From an uncultured Lachnospiraceae bacterium (GTDB lineage Bacteria > Bacillota > Clostridia > Lachnospirales > Lachnospiraceae), in the NCBI GenBank assembly GCA_910587295.1, contig CAJULP010000058.1, forward strand, positions 13,750 through 77,749: a DNA stretch of 64,000 nt, written 5' to 3'. A program made the translations under genes and the position numbers. Every line of letters starts with the position of its first letter. Positions within the stretch are counted from its first letter, which is position 1. Positions 32,677 to 41,676 of this stretch are shown piece after piece. The notes under the pieces are model-generated. The model saw only the letters and a program-made list of their open reading frames with translations. It did not search any database and was not told where the DNA came from.

Positions 32677-32772
32677 AAGCAGCAGCGAGGCAGCCATGAA
32701 ACGGGGAGTATCGTTTCATGGTCTCTTTTTATGCACACGGGCACCCGGAGGAAGAATGTCAGAAAAGGCTGA
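32674..32772 (+). CDS. Possible 32-residue leader peptide or truncated gene start
   Basis: ATG 32674 has an excellent ribosome site (TGGAGG, 8 bases upstream), supplied by the leader repeat. The frame encodes 32 residues (MKQQRGSHETGSIVSWSLFM, then a basic tail) and stops at TGA 32770-32772. A strong terminator hairpin lies inside it. It is either a leader peptide of an attenuator or the stump of a gene whose body was lost. Low confidence that the peptide has a function. Confidence 0.3.
   Translation: MKQQRGSHETGSIVSWSLFMHTGTRRKNVRKG
32694..32730 (+). terminator. Terminator or attenuator before the DUF1846 gene
   Basis: CCATGAAACG (32694-32703) and CGTTTCATGG (32712-32721) form a perfect 10-base stem with an 8-base loop, followed by TCTCTTTTT. 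A second hairpin with GGGCA and TGCCC outer arms and GTCAG and CTGAC inner arms lies at about 32739-32788. Both precede the DUF1846 gene on the same strand. Confidence 0.8.
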
Positions 32773-32912
32773 CGGATGCCCGGACAAACATAAAAAAAGT
32801 TTCATTAACAGTTCATTTCTTTTTTATGGAATAATTAGGAGAGCTGTGCTACAATTAATAACGATGTTTATTAATGATGAGGAATGAAAAACAGGGGAGC
32901 AGGCAGGTTCGC

Positions 32913-34388
32913 ATGAAAGTGGGATTTGACAACGAGAAATACTTAAAGATGCAGTCGGAACATATTGAGGAAAGAATCAATAAATTTGGCGATAAACTTT
33001 ATCTGGAATTTGGCGGTAAGCTTTTTGATGATTATCATGCATCCAGGGTGCTGCCGGGTTTCGAGCCGGACAGTAAGCTGCGGATGCTGATGAAGCTTTC
33101 TGACAGGGCAGAGATTGTGATCGTGATCAATTCGGCGGATATTGAAAAGAATAAGGTGAGGGGAGACCTGGGCATTACTTATGATGAAGACGTGCGACGG
33201 CTGATGAATGAGTTTGAAAGCCGCGGGCTTTATGTAGGGAGTGTGGTTCTGACCCATTATGCAGGGCAGGCAGGGGCAGTGTCTTTTAAGGAAAAACTGG
33301 AAAAGAAACATGTAAAGGTATATCTACATTATACAATAGAAGGGTATCCTTCCAATATCCCGCTTATTGTCAGTGATGAAGGTTATGGAAGGAATGAATA
33401 TATTGAGACCACAAGGCCATTGGTGGTGGTCACAGCGCCAGGGCCGGGCAGCGGAAAGATGGCCACCTGTCTTTCGCAGCTTTACCATGATAATAAAAGG
33501 GGGATCAAGGCCGGATATGCGAAATATGAGACCTTTCCTATTTGGAATATTCCGTTAAAGCATCCGGTAAACCTTGCCTATGAAGCGGCTACGGCAGATC
33601 TGAATGATATCAACATGATCGACCCATTTCATTTGGAGGCTTATGGGGAAACAACGGTAAATTATAACCGTGACATTGAGATCTTTCCCGTGCTAAATGC
33701 CATTTTTGAGGGGATATACGGAGAAAACCCATATAAATCACCTACGGATATGGGGGTGAACATGGCTGGGAACTGTATAGTGGATGATGAGGTGTGCAGG
33801 GAAGCTTCTCATATGGAAATCATCCGCCGCTATTATGTGGCATTAAACGGCGTGGTGAAAGAAAAATCAAGTGAAAATGAAGTATATAAGATTGAATTGT
33901 TGATGAAGCAGGCTAAGATCACCACCGATGACCGGAAGGTAACCGTGGCTGCAAAAGAGCGGGAAGCAAAGCTTGGGGTGCCTACTGCAGCTATAGAGCT
34001 TGCGGACGGAACGATCATAACGTCCAAGACATCGGATCTTTTGGGTGCGTCTGCAGCTTTATTACTGAACGTATTAAAATATCTTGGGGATGTGGATCAT
34101 GATACGCATCTGATTTCTCCGGAGGCGATCGGTCCGATTCAGGAGCTTAAGGTCAAGTATTTAGGAGGGAAAAACCCGAGACTTCATACAGACGAGGTGT
34201 TGATTGCACTTTCCATTTCCGCATTAACGGATAGCAATGCAAGGAAAGCGTTAGACCAGCTTCCGAAACTGAAAGGTTGTCAGGTACATACCACGGTGAT
34301 GCTCTCAAACGTGGATATCAATACATTTAAAAAGCTGGGCATTGATCTGACCAGTGAACCAATTATAAAAGGAAAGAGATTAAAATGA
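32913..34388 (+). CDS. DUF1846 family protein
   Basis: A 491-residue cytosolic protein of the DUF1846 family, which is widespread in Firmicutes and Actinobacteria and structurally resembles a P-loop/ATP-dependent assembly protein, with no agreed reaction. The start MKVGFDNEKYLKMQSEHIEE at 32913 matches the family start I recall; the upstream ATG 32874 adds 13 unconserved residues. The central TAPGPGSGKMATCLSQLYHD is a P-loop-like motif (about residues 175-195). It overlaps ftsH by four bases (34385-34388), so the two genes are coupled. Confidence 0.9.
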   Translation: MKVGFDNEKYLKMQSEHIEERINKFGDKLYLEFGGKLFDDYHASRVLPGFEPDSKLRMLMKLSDRAEIVIVINSADIEKNKVRGDLGITYDEDVRRLMNEFESRGLYVGSVVLTHYAGQAGAVSFKEKLEKKHVKVYLHYTIEGYPSNIPLIVSDEGYGRNEYIETTRPLVVVTAPGPGSGKMATCLSQLYHDNKRGIKAGYAKYETFPIWNIPLKHPVNLAYEAATADLNDINMIDPFHLEAYGETTVNYNRDIEIFPVLNAIFEGIYGENPYKSPTDMGVNMAGNCIVDDEVCREASHMEIIRRYYVALNGVVKEKSSENEVYKIELLMKQAKITTDDRKVTVAAKEREAKLGVPTAAIELADGTIITSKTSDLLGASAALLLNVLKYLGDVDHDTHLISPEAIGPIQELKVKYLGGKNPRLHTDEVLIALSISALTDSNARKALDQLPKLKGCQVHTTVMLSNVDINTFKKLGIDLTSEPIIKGKRLK

Positions 34389-36592
34389 GCGAAAACAATC
34401 TGAACAAGTATGACGGGGGGATGGGCGGAAACGGCAATTCATCCAACAACAATGGAAATAACGGAAACGGCGGAAACGGTGGGCCGGGAAAGGATCCTCG
34501 GAAGCAGAATATCGTTATGTTTCTGATTGCAGCGTTGATTTCCCTGCTGCTGATCAGTTCTTTTATGAAACTGTTGACCGGCGGTTCCGAGCAGGAGATT
34601 ACGTACAATGAGTTTATCACCATGCTGGAAGAAAAGAAGATAGAAGCCGTTGTGGTGGGTACGGACCGGCTTTATATCCAGTCTCAGGCCGATCAGGAAA
34701 ACACTTCGCCTCTGTTATATTTATATGGGATCAATCCAACCACTTCTTATTACACAGGTAAGATTGAGGACGACGATACGCTTACGGCAAGGCTTTTGGA
34801 ACATGGCGTGGAGGTCAAAGGGCAGGTAGCGGACGGAACAAGCGCCGTCATCAGCTTTTTGCTGTCTTATGTATTCCCGTTTATCATCATGTGGGTATTT
34901 CTGGTATTTATTTTCCGGAAAATGTCAAAGGGCGGCGGACCTATGGGCGTAGGGAAAAGCAATGCTAAAGTCTATGTGCAGAGGGAGACGGGCATTACTT
35001 TTAAGGATGTGGCTGGTGAAGACGAAGCAAAGGAATCCCTGCAGGAAGTAGTGGACTTTTTGCATAATCCGGGCAAATATGCAAAGATAGGCGCCAAGCT
35101 GCCTAAAGGTGCACTTTTAGTAGGACCTCCCGGAACGGGTAAGACTTTGCTTGCCAAAGCGGTTGCCGGAGAAGCTAAAGTTCCTTTCTTTTCTCTTTCA
35201 GGTTCCGATTTTATTGAATTGTATGTGGGTGTGGGCGCATCCCGTGTAAGGGATCTGTTTAAGGAAGCGACCAAGAATGCGCCTTGTATTATTTTTATTG
35301 ATGAGATTGACGCAATCGGAAGAAGCCGTGACAGTAAATACGGCGGCGGCAACGAAGAGAGGGAACAGACCTTAAACCAGCTTCTCTCGGAGATGGACGG
35401 GTTTGACACTTCCAAAGGTATTTTAGTGCTTGGCGCTACTAACCGCCCGGAGATCCTTGATAAGGCGCTGCTGCGTCCGGGGCGTTTTGACAGAAGGATC
35501 ATCGTGGATAAACCGGATCTTAAGGGCCGTGTGGAGATCTTAAAAGTACATGCGAAGGATGTTCATTTGGATGAGAGCGTGGATTTGGATGCCATAGCGC
35601 TTGCTACCAGTGGGGCGGTAGGCGCAGATCTTGCCAATATGATCAATGAGGCTGCCATCAATGCGGTTCAGCATGGCAGAGAATATGTCACCCAGAAGGA
35701 TTTGTTTGATGCAGTGGAACAGGTTTTGGTAGGGAAAGAAAAGAAGGACCGTATCATGAGTGCGGAAGAACGCAAGATCGTCTCTTATCACGAGGTGGGG
35801 CATGCGCTGATCAGCGCTCTGCAGAAAAACTCCGAGCCGGTGCAAAAGATCACCATTGTGCCAAGGACCATGGGTGCTTTGGGGTATGTCATGCATGTGC
35901 CGGAAGAAGAAAAGTATTTACAGACGAAGGCGGAGCTTCACGACAGGCTGGTAAGCCTTTTAGGCGGACGGGCGGCGGAAGAACTGATATTTGGAAATGT
36001 GACGACCGGTGCGGCTAACGATATCGAGCAGGCTACCAATATTGCCACGAATATGGTCACCCGTTTTGGTATGAGCGATCGTTTTGGGCTGATGGGGCTT
36101 GCCACGGTGGAGAGCGAATATTTAGGAGGAGGCGCAAGGCTGACCTGTTCTGACCGTACGGCGGCGGATGTGGACAGTGAGATCATGGAGACGTTAAAGC
36201 AGTGTTATGAGGAAGCGAAAGAGCTGCTTTCCGGTAACCGTGAGTTGATGGATAAATTGGCGGCACACCTGATCGAGAAGGAGACGATAAGCGGTAAAGA
36301 ATTTATGAAGATTTATCGTGCGGAAAAGGGGCTGCCAGAGCCGGAAGAAACAAAAGAACCTAATGAGGAGAAGAAGGAGCCGCCAAAGGGTGAATCCTTT
36401 GAACCAAGGAAAGAAGATACAAAACCGGAAGAAGTACCGAGTATAGAGGAAAAGAAAGAGGAGACCGGTTCCTTGGAAGAAGAATCCCCGAAGACGGAAT
36501 CCCCGAAGACGGAATCCCCGAAGACGGAATCCCCGAAGACGGAATCCCCGAAGACGGGGAGGTTTTCCAACTCTCCCATGGACTTTCAGTAA
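34385..36592 (+). CDS. ftsH: ATP-dependent zinc metalloprotease FtsH
   Basis: Membrane-anchored AAA+ protease that degrades misfolded membrane and regulatory proteins. Of 735 residues, the first 38 form an unusual Gly/Asn-rich cytoplasmic head. Transmembrane helices lie at about 40-60 and 155-178 around an extracytoplasmic domain. The AAA domain has Walker A GPPGTGKT and Walker B IIFIDEIDAIG. The zinc site is HEVGH. The C-terminal 90 residues form an acidic Pro/Glu/Lys tail ending in five SPKTE repeats. Head and tail are low-complexity additions; the core is standard. Confidence 0.96.
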   Translation: MSENNLNKYDGGMGGNGNSSNNNGNNGNGGNGGPGKDPRKQNIVMFLIAALISLLLISSFMKLLTGGSEQEITYNEFITMLEEKKIEAVVVGTDRLYIQSQADQENTSPLLYLYGINPTTSYYTGKIEDDDTLTARLLEHGVEVKGQVADGTSAVISFLLSYVFPFIIMWVFLVFIFRKMSKGGGPMGVGKSNAKVYVQRETGITFKDVAGEDEAKESLQEVVDFLHNPGKYAKIGAKLPKGALLVGPPGTGKTLLAKAVAGEAKVPFFSLSGSDFIELYVGVGASRVRDLFKEATKNAPCIIFIDEIDAIGRSRDSKYGGGNEEREQTLNQLLSEMDGFDTSKGILVLGATNRPEILDKALLRPGRFDRRIIVDKPDLKGRVEILKVHAKDVHLDESVDLDAIALATSGAVGADLANMINEAAINAVQHGREYVTQKDLFDAVEQVLVGKEKKDRIMSAEERKIVSYHEVGHALISALQKNSEPVQKITIVPRTMGALGYVMHVPEEEKYLQTKAELHDRLVSLLGGRAAEELIFGNVTTGAANDIEQATNIATNMVTRFGMSDRFGLMGLATVESEYLGGGARLTCSDRTAADVDSEIMETLKQCYEEAKELLSGNRELMDKLAAHLIEKETISGKEFMKIYRAEKGLPEPEETKEPNEEKKEPPKGESFEPRKEDTKPEEVPSIEEKKEETGSLEEESPKTESPKTESPKTESPKTESPKTGRFSNSPMDFQ
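36482..36556 (+). repeat. Five tandem 15-base repeats within ftsH
   Basis: Five perfect or near-perfect copies of GAATCCCCGAAGACG lie in frame at the 3' end of ftsH and encode repeated E-S-P-K-T. Identical units of this kind are prone to slippage, so the copy number probably differs between strains. Confidence 0.9.
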
Positions 36593-36622
36593 GGCGTAAA
36601 TGATAGATAAGAATGTGAGAAT

Positions 36623-36675
36623 GCCGATTGTGTGCCGGTGGCTTTAAGTTCTGCCGGTACGTAACAATCGGCTTT
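36623..36675 (+). terminator. Hairpin between ftsH and uvrC
   Basis: GCCGATTGT (36623-36631) pairs with ACAATCGGC (36664-36672), with an inner GCCGG/CCGG(T) pairing, then TTTCCTT. It probably ends the DUF1846-ftsH transcript. Confidence 0.6.
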
Positions 36676-36696
36676 CCTTAGTAAAGACGGAGGATC

Positions 36697-38604
36697 ATGA
36701 TGTTTGATGTGCAGGAAGAATTAAAAAAACTTCCCAACTGTCCGGGGGTTTACATTATGCATGATGAATGGGACCACATCATTTATGTAGGTAAGGCGAT
36801 CAATCTCCATAATCGCGTTAGGTCTTATTTCCGCCCCAATATCGGAAGAGGGCCGCAGATTGATAAAATGGTTTCGTTGATCAGCAGGTTTGAGTATATT
36901 GTCACGGACTCGGAACTGGAAGCTCTGGTTCTGGAAAATAATCTGATCAAGGAACACCGGCCCAAGTATAATACCATGTTAAAGGACGATAAGACCTATC
37001 CTTACATTAAGGTTACCGTTTCCGAGGAGTTTCCAAGGGTCTTATTTTCCAGGCAGATGAAAAAGGATCGTTCCCGGTATTTTGGCCCTTATACCAGTGC
37101 AGGGGCGGTGAAAGATACGATTGAGCTGATTAATAAATTGTATCAGTTGCGGACTTGTAATAGGAACCTGCCTAAGGACTGCGGCAATGACCGGGCATGC
37201 CTGAATTATCACATCAAACAGTGTCTGGCACCCTGCCAGGGGCTGGTATCCAAGGAAGACTACCAGCGGCAGGTAAAAAAGGCGCTGGACTTTTTGAACG
37301 GCAGCTATCAGGATACGTTAAAAGAATTGGAGCGCCAGATGCAGCAGGCATCGGAAAATTTGGAATTTGAGGATGCGATCCGCTACAGGGATCTGTATAA
37401 CAGCGTAAAGCAGGTTGCTTTGAAACAAAAAATGGAAGGAAGCGACGGGGAGGACAAGGATATTATTGCGCTTGCGGCTGATGAACAGGATGCGGTGGTA
37501 CAGGTCTTTTTTGTGAGGGGAGGAAAACTGATCGGAAGGGAACATTTCTATATGACCCATGTTTCGGGAATCCCTAAACAGCAGATACTTTTAGATTTTG
37601 TGAAACAGTTTTATGCGGGAACGCCTTTTATTCCCAGAGAATTGATACTGCAGGAAAATATTGAGGACATGGAAGTCATTGAGCAGTGGCTGACTAGGAG
37701 GAAAGGCGGCAGGGTCTACCTGAAGGTGCCAAGGATTGGTTCTAAGGAAAAGCTGGTGGAACTTGCCGCTAAAAATGCCATGCTGGTGCTTTCTCAGGAT
37801 AAGGAGCGGATACGCAGGGAAGAAGGGCGGACGATCGGTGCGGTGAAGGAGATTGCCAAGCTTTTGGAACTTTCTGAGTTAAACAGGATGGAAGCTTTTG
37901 ATATTTCCAATATCAGCGGGTTTGCTAATGTAGGTTCCATGGTGGTCTATGAGAAGGGAAAGCCGAAAAAAAGCGATTACCGGAAATTTAAGATTAAATC
38001 GGTATCAGGGCCTGATGATTATGCCTGTATGAAAGAAGTCCTTACCAGGCGTTTTTTGCACGGGATGGAAGAACGCAAAGAGCTTATGGAAAAGGAAATA
38101 GAAGATGAGTTTGGCAGTTTTACCAAATTTCCGGATTTATTATTGATGGACGGGGGAAAGGGGCAGGTGAACATCGCCCTGCAGGTATTGGATGAACTAA
38201 AACTGTCAATTCCGGTCTGCGGCATGGTAAAGGATGATAACCATAATACAAGGGGATTATATTATAACAATGAGGAAATCCTGATAGGCAGGAACAGCGA
38301 GGCCTTTAAGCTGATCACCCGGATTCAGGATGAGGCGCATAGATTTGCCATTGAATACCACAGGTCTTTACGGTCGAAATCGCAGGTGAGCTCTGTCTTG
38401 GATGGGATTCCGGGAGTTGGACCATCAAGAAGGAAAGCGTTGATGCGGCGCTTTAAATCCATTGAAGAGGTGAAAAGTGCGGATGTGGAGACCTTGGCTG
38501 GCTTGGACGAAATCCCGGAATCGGTGGCTCAGGGGATTTATGACTTTTTCCATGGAGCCAAGGAGCCCGCGGCCGAAAGAGTTGAGATTGAAGATAGGGT
38601 ATGA
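36697..38604 (+). CDS. uvrC: Excinuclease ABC subunit C
   Basis: UvrC makes both incisions in nucleotide excision repair. Of 635 residues, the N-terminal GIY-YIG nuclease (about 15-95: CPGVYIMHDE, IIYVGKAINLHNRVRSYF) makes the 3' cut. A cysteine cluster and a UVR domain (about 205-240) bind UvrB. The RNase H-like nuclease (from MEAFDISNISG, with LLMDGGKGQ) makes the 5' cut. Helix-hairpin-helix motifs (IPGVGPSRRKALM) end the protein. It starts a housekeeping run with hprK, the ROK kinase, murB, rapZ and whiA. Confidence 0.97.
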   Translation: MMFDVQEELKKLPNCPGVYIMHDEWDHIIYVGKAINLHNRVRSYFRPNIGRGPQIDKMVSLISRFEYIVTDSELEALVLENNLIKEHRPKYNTMLKDDKTYPYIKVTVSEEFPRVLFSRQMKKDRSRYFGPYTSAGAVKDTIELINKLYQLRTCNRNLPKDCGNDRACLNYHIKQCLAPCQGLVSKEDYQRQVKKALDFLNGSYQDTLKELERQMQQASENLEFEDAIRYRDLYNSVKQVALKQKMEGSDGEDKDIIALAADEQDAVVQVFFVRGGKLIGREHFYMTHVSGIPKQQILLDFVKQFYAGTPFIPRELILQENIEDMEVIEQWLTRRKGGRVYLKVPRIGSKEKLVELAAKNAMLVLSQDKERIRREEGRTIGAVKEIAKLLELSELNRMEAFDISNISGFANVGSMVVYEKGKPKKSDYRKFKIKSVSGPDDYACMKEVLTRRFLHGMEERKELMEKEIEDEFGSFTKFPDLLLMDGGKGQVNIALQVLDELKLSIPVCGMVKDDNHNTRGLYYNNEEILIGRNSEAFKLITRIQDEAHRFAIEYHRSLRSKSQVSSVLDGIPGVGPSRRKALMRRFKSIEEVKSADVETLAGLDEIPESVAQGIYDFFHGAKEPAAERVEIEDRV

Positions 38605-38679
38605 TATAATAGGCGCAGAAGAAAAACAAACGGCTGCGGAGCGGGAATCGCACTGTTAAGACGTAAAGGGGGCGAAGGT

Positions 38680-39624
38680 ATGGCGAGTGTAAAGCTGGAG
38701 AAGATCATCGAAAAAATGAAACTGGAAAATCTTACGCCAGAGCTGGATATTTCTAAAATTAAGATCACGCAGCCGGATATCAACAGGCCGGCTCTTCAGT
38801 TGACAGGATATTTTGAACATTTTGAAGCAACCAGGTTACAGATCATTGGTTTCGTAGAGTACACATATATGGAAGGAATGCCGGAAGAGGTGCAGAGAGA
38901 AATTTATGAAAGATTTCTTTCCTGGGATATGCCGGCGATCGTATTTTGCAGGGAGTTGCAGCCGGATGAACTTTTCCGGCAGATTGCGGTGGCCCACGGG
39001 GTTCCGCTTCTGATGAGTAAGAAGGCAACTTCCGCTTTTACTGCGGAGATCATCAGATGGCTGAACGTAAAGCTGGCCCCCTGTATTTCCGTGCATGGCG
39101 TACTGGTGGACGTTTTTGGCGAAGGCGTGCTGCTGACAGGGGAAAGCGGGATTGGCAAGTCGGAAGCGGCGCTGGAGCTGATAAGAAGGGGGCATCGTCT
39201 TGTTACGGATGACGCGGTGGAAATACGGAGAGTGAGTGATGAAACTCTGGTAGGCTCCGCCCCGGATATTACCAAACATTTTATTGAGCTTAGAGGAATT
39301 GGCATTGTGGATGTGAAGACTTTGTATGGTGTATCCAGCGTTAAGGACACGCAAAGCATTGATCTCGTCATCCGCTTAGAGGATTGGGATAAAGAGAAAG
39401 AATATGACAGGCTGGGTCTGGAAGAAGAATATACGGAGTACTTAGGGCTTAAAGTGGTGTGCCACAGCATTCCAATCCGGCCGGGGCGGAATCTGGCCGT
39501 CATCTGTGAATCTGCAGCCATCAACCACCGCCAGAAAAAAATGGGTTATAATGCGGCACAGGAGCTTTACAGGAGGGTACAGGAGTCTTTGTGCAGAAGG
39601 CGTGAGGAAGAGGACGAAGAGTGA
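38680..39624 (+). CDS. hprK: HPr kinase/phosphorylase
   Basis: Bifunctional enzyme that phosphorylates Ser46 of HPr and Crh when glycolytic intermediates are high and removes the phosphate when they fall, thereby setting CcpA-dependent catabolite repression. Of 314 residues, the N-terminal half is the family-specific domain. The C-terminal catalytic domain has Walker A GESGIGKSE (about 154-162) and the HPrK signature ELRGIGIVDVKTLYG (about 205-219). Two HPr-like substrates are encoded in the same window. Confidence 0.96.
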   Translation: MASVKLEKIIEKMKLENLTPELDISKIKITQPDINRPALQLTGYFEHFEATRLQIIGFVEYTYMEGMPEEVQREIYERFLSWDMPAIVFCRELQPDELFRQIAVAHGVPLLMSKKATSAFTAEIIRWLNVKLAPCISVHGVLVDVFGEGVLLTGESGIGKSEAALELIRRGHRLVTDDAVEIRRVSDETLVGSAPDITKHFIELRGIGIVDVKTLYGVSSVKDTQSIDLVIRLEDWDKEKEYDRLGLEEEYTEYLGLKVVCHSIPIRPGRNLAVICESAAINHRQKKMGYNAAQELYRRVQESLCRRREEEDEE

Positions 39625-39694
39625 CCGGTGCAAAACACGATAAATTCATGAATAATATTTTTAAACTATAATAAAGATAAAGAGAGGGTTATTT

Positions 39695-40639
39695 ATGGGA
39701 AAGTATGTTGTAGGGGTTGATGTTGGGGGAACAACGGTAAAGCTTGGCTTTTTTGATACGGAAGGGGTATTCCTTGATAAATGGGAGATTCCCACAAGGG
39801 TGGAAGAAGAAGGAAGCCATATCTTACCGGACGTAGCGGAAAGCATCAAGAAAAAGCTGGAAGAAAAACGGATTTTGTTTGAGGACGTGGCAGGTGTGGG
39901 GATAGGTGCACCGGGACCAATCGACAGTAATGGTGTGGTTTACAAAGCGGTAAATCTGGGCTGGAATGTTTTCAGCATCAAAGAAAAACTGGAAGAGCAT
40001 TTAAAACTGCCGGTGATGGCAGGAAACGACGCTAATGTTGCGGCCCTTGGGGAAATGTGGAAAGGGGGAGGCTTAGGCAGCCGAAACCTGGTCATGGTAA
40101 CGCTGGGAACCGGTGTAGGAGGCGGTATCATTGTAGACGGCAGGATTCTCACAGGCTTTACCGGGGCCGGCGGTGAAATCGGGCATATTCACGTGGAAGA
40201 TCAGGAGGCAGAGGTCTGTGGATGCGGTAACAAGGGATGTCTGGAGCAGTATGCGTCTGCAACCGGGATCACAAGGCTTGCAAACAGGAAATTAAAAGAA
40301 AGCGGTATGGACAGTATGCTGCGGAACGGAAAAATTTCCGCAAGGACAGTTTTTGATGCGGTGAAAGCTAAGGATGCGCTTGCCATGGAAGTGGCGGAAG
40401 AATTTGGGAGATATTTGGGCAACGGCCTTGCCGGCGTTGCCTGTGTGGTGAACCCGGAAGTAATCGTGATCGGCGGAGGAGTATCAAATGCCGGGGAAAT
40501 TTTGATTGATTACATCCGCCCTTATTATGAGAAAAGTGTGTTCCATGGCAGCAGGAGCGTGAAATTTTCACTGGCGACCCTTGGAAATGACGCAGGGATA
40601 TATGGTGCGGCGAAGCTGGTATTGGACAGCAGACCGTAA
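39695..40639 (+). CDS. ROK-family sugar kinase (probable glucokinase)
   Basis: A 314-residue ROK kinase. The ATP-binding start is GVDVGGTTVKLGFFD. The catalytic Asp is in AGNDANVAALGE. The zinc-binding cysteines of CGCGNKGCLEQYASATG define the ROK class. The closest general match is glucokinase (GlcK), which phosphorylates glucose in the cytoplasm, but other hexoses cannot be excluded from sequence alone. Its position between hprK and murB is recurrent in Lachnospiraceae as I recall. Confidence 0.9.
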   Translation: MGKYVVGVDVGGTTVKLGFFDTEGVFLDKWEIPTRVEEEGSHILPDVAESIKKKLEEKRILFEDVAGVGIGAPGPIDSNGVVYKAVNLGWNVFSIKEKLEEHLKLPVMAGNDANVAALGEMWKGGGLGSRNLVMVTLGTGVGGGIIVDGRILTGFTGAGGEIGHIHVEDQEAEVCGCGNKGCLEQYASATGITRLANRKLKESGMDSMLRNGKISARTVFDAVKAKDALAMEVAEEFGRYLGNGLAGVACVVNPEVIVIGGGVSNAGEILIDYIRPYYEKSVFHGSRSVKFSLATLGNDAGIYGAAKLVLDSRP

Positions 40640-40695
40640 GTATGTTCCGCATAGGAACCTATCGGTGGCAAATTAATCAGAATGCAGGTGTAAAA

Positions 40696-41616
40696 TTGGA
40701 AGAAATCAGTTCATCTATCTATGAAGTGTTAACGGCATATGTGCCCCGGGAGGATGTTTTCCGTGGTGAGCCCATGTGCAGGCACACGACTTTTCGTGTG
40801 GGGGGAGAAGCGCAGTGCTTCATGCGTATCAGCAACAGGGAACAGTTGTTTAGAGTCATTCCCTATCTTCAAAAAGTGGAAATACCGTTTTTCATCTTAG
40901 GGAACGGAAGCAATCTGCTGGTAGGAGATAAAGGTTATCAAGGGGTCATTTTACAGATTGGCGATAAGATGAATCAGATCAGTGTTCAGGAGGATCTGAT
41001 CATCGCCCAGGCAGGGGCGCTTTTATCGCAGGTATCAAAGGCGGCTATGGAACACGGGCTTACGGGGCTTGAATTTGCTTCAGGGATTCCAGGAACCATG
41101 GGAGGCAGTGTGGTGATGAATGCCGGCGCCTACGGCGGGGAAATGGAACAGGTTGTGGAGCAGGTGACGGTCCTTGATAAGAACGGGGAAGTTTTGGAGC
41201 TTTCCAGGGGAGATATGGAGTTTGGGTATCGGACCAGTGTAATAAAAAACAGGCCCTTTATTGTGCTGGAGGTGCAATTAAGGCTGAAAGCGGGCGCGCG
41301 TGAAGAGATTGCATTGAAAATGAAAGAGCTTTCCGGAAAAAGAAAGGAGAAGCAGCCCTTGGAATATGCCAGTGCGGGAAGTACCTTTAAACGGCCGGAA
41401 GGATATTTTGCAGGCAAGCTGATCATGGATGCCGGGCTTCGCGGGTATTCGATCGGAGGGGCAAAGGTATCGGAGAAGCATTGTGGGTTTGTGATCAACA
41501 CCGGAAAAGCAACAGCCGCCGACGTGGCGGAAGTGATACAGGAAGTGCAGGACAGAGTGTATGATAAATTTGGCGTTTCCCTGGAGCCGGAAGTGATCTT
41601 TTTGGGGGATTTTTGA
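40696..41616 (+). CDS. murB: UDP-N-acetylenolpyruvoylglucosamine reductase
   Basis: FAD enzyme that reduces UDP-GlcNAc-enolpyruvate to UDP-MurNAc for peptidoglycan synthesis. FAD-binding motifs are LGNGSNLLVGDKGYQGVIL and SGIPGTMGGSVVMNAGAYGG. The catalytic Ser region is ASAGSTFKRPEGYFAGKLI, and the final Glu is in EPEVIFLG. I prefer TTG 40696 (306 residues, behind AGGTG) because the ATG at 40642 adds 18 unconserved residues; both are possible. It lies just after the ROK kinase and before rapZ. Confidence 0.93.
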   Translation: MEEISSSIYEVLTAYVPREDVFRGEPMCRHTTFRVGGEAQCFMRISNREQLFRVIPYLQKVEIPFFILGNGSNLLVGDKGYQGVILQIGDKMNQISVQEDLIIAQAGALLSQVSKAAMEHGLTGLEFASGIPGTMGGSVVMNAGAYGGEMEQVVEQVTVLDKNGEVLELSRGDMEFGYRTSVIKNRPFIVLEVQLRLKAGAREEIALKMKELSGKRKEKQPLEYASAGSTFKRPEGYFAGKLIMDAGLRGYSIGGAKVSEKHCGFVINTGKATAADVAEVIQEVQDRVYDKFGVSLEPEVIFLGDF

Positions 41617-41676
41617 AGGGAGACCATGGAAAGAACATCAGAGATCTGCAGGACGAAATAGAAGTGGGGGAGTATC

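Noticed and set aside
32739..32788. Nested GGGCA/TGCCC and GTCAG/CTGAC hairpins considered as a riboswitch
   Set aside because: I could not match them to the conserved core of any riboswitch class I know; they are noted only as a structure.
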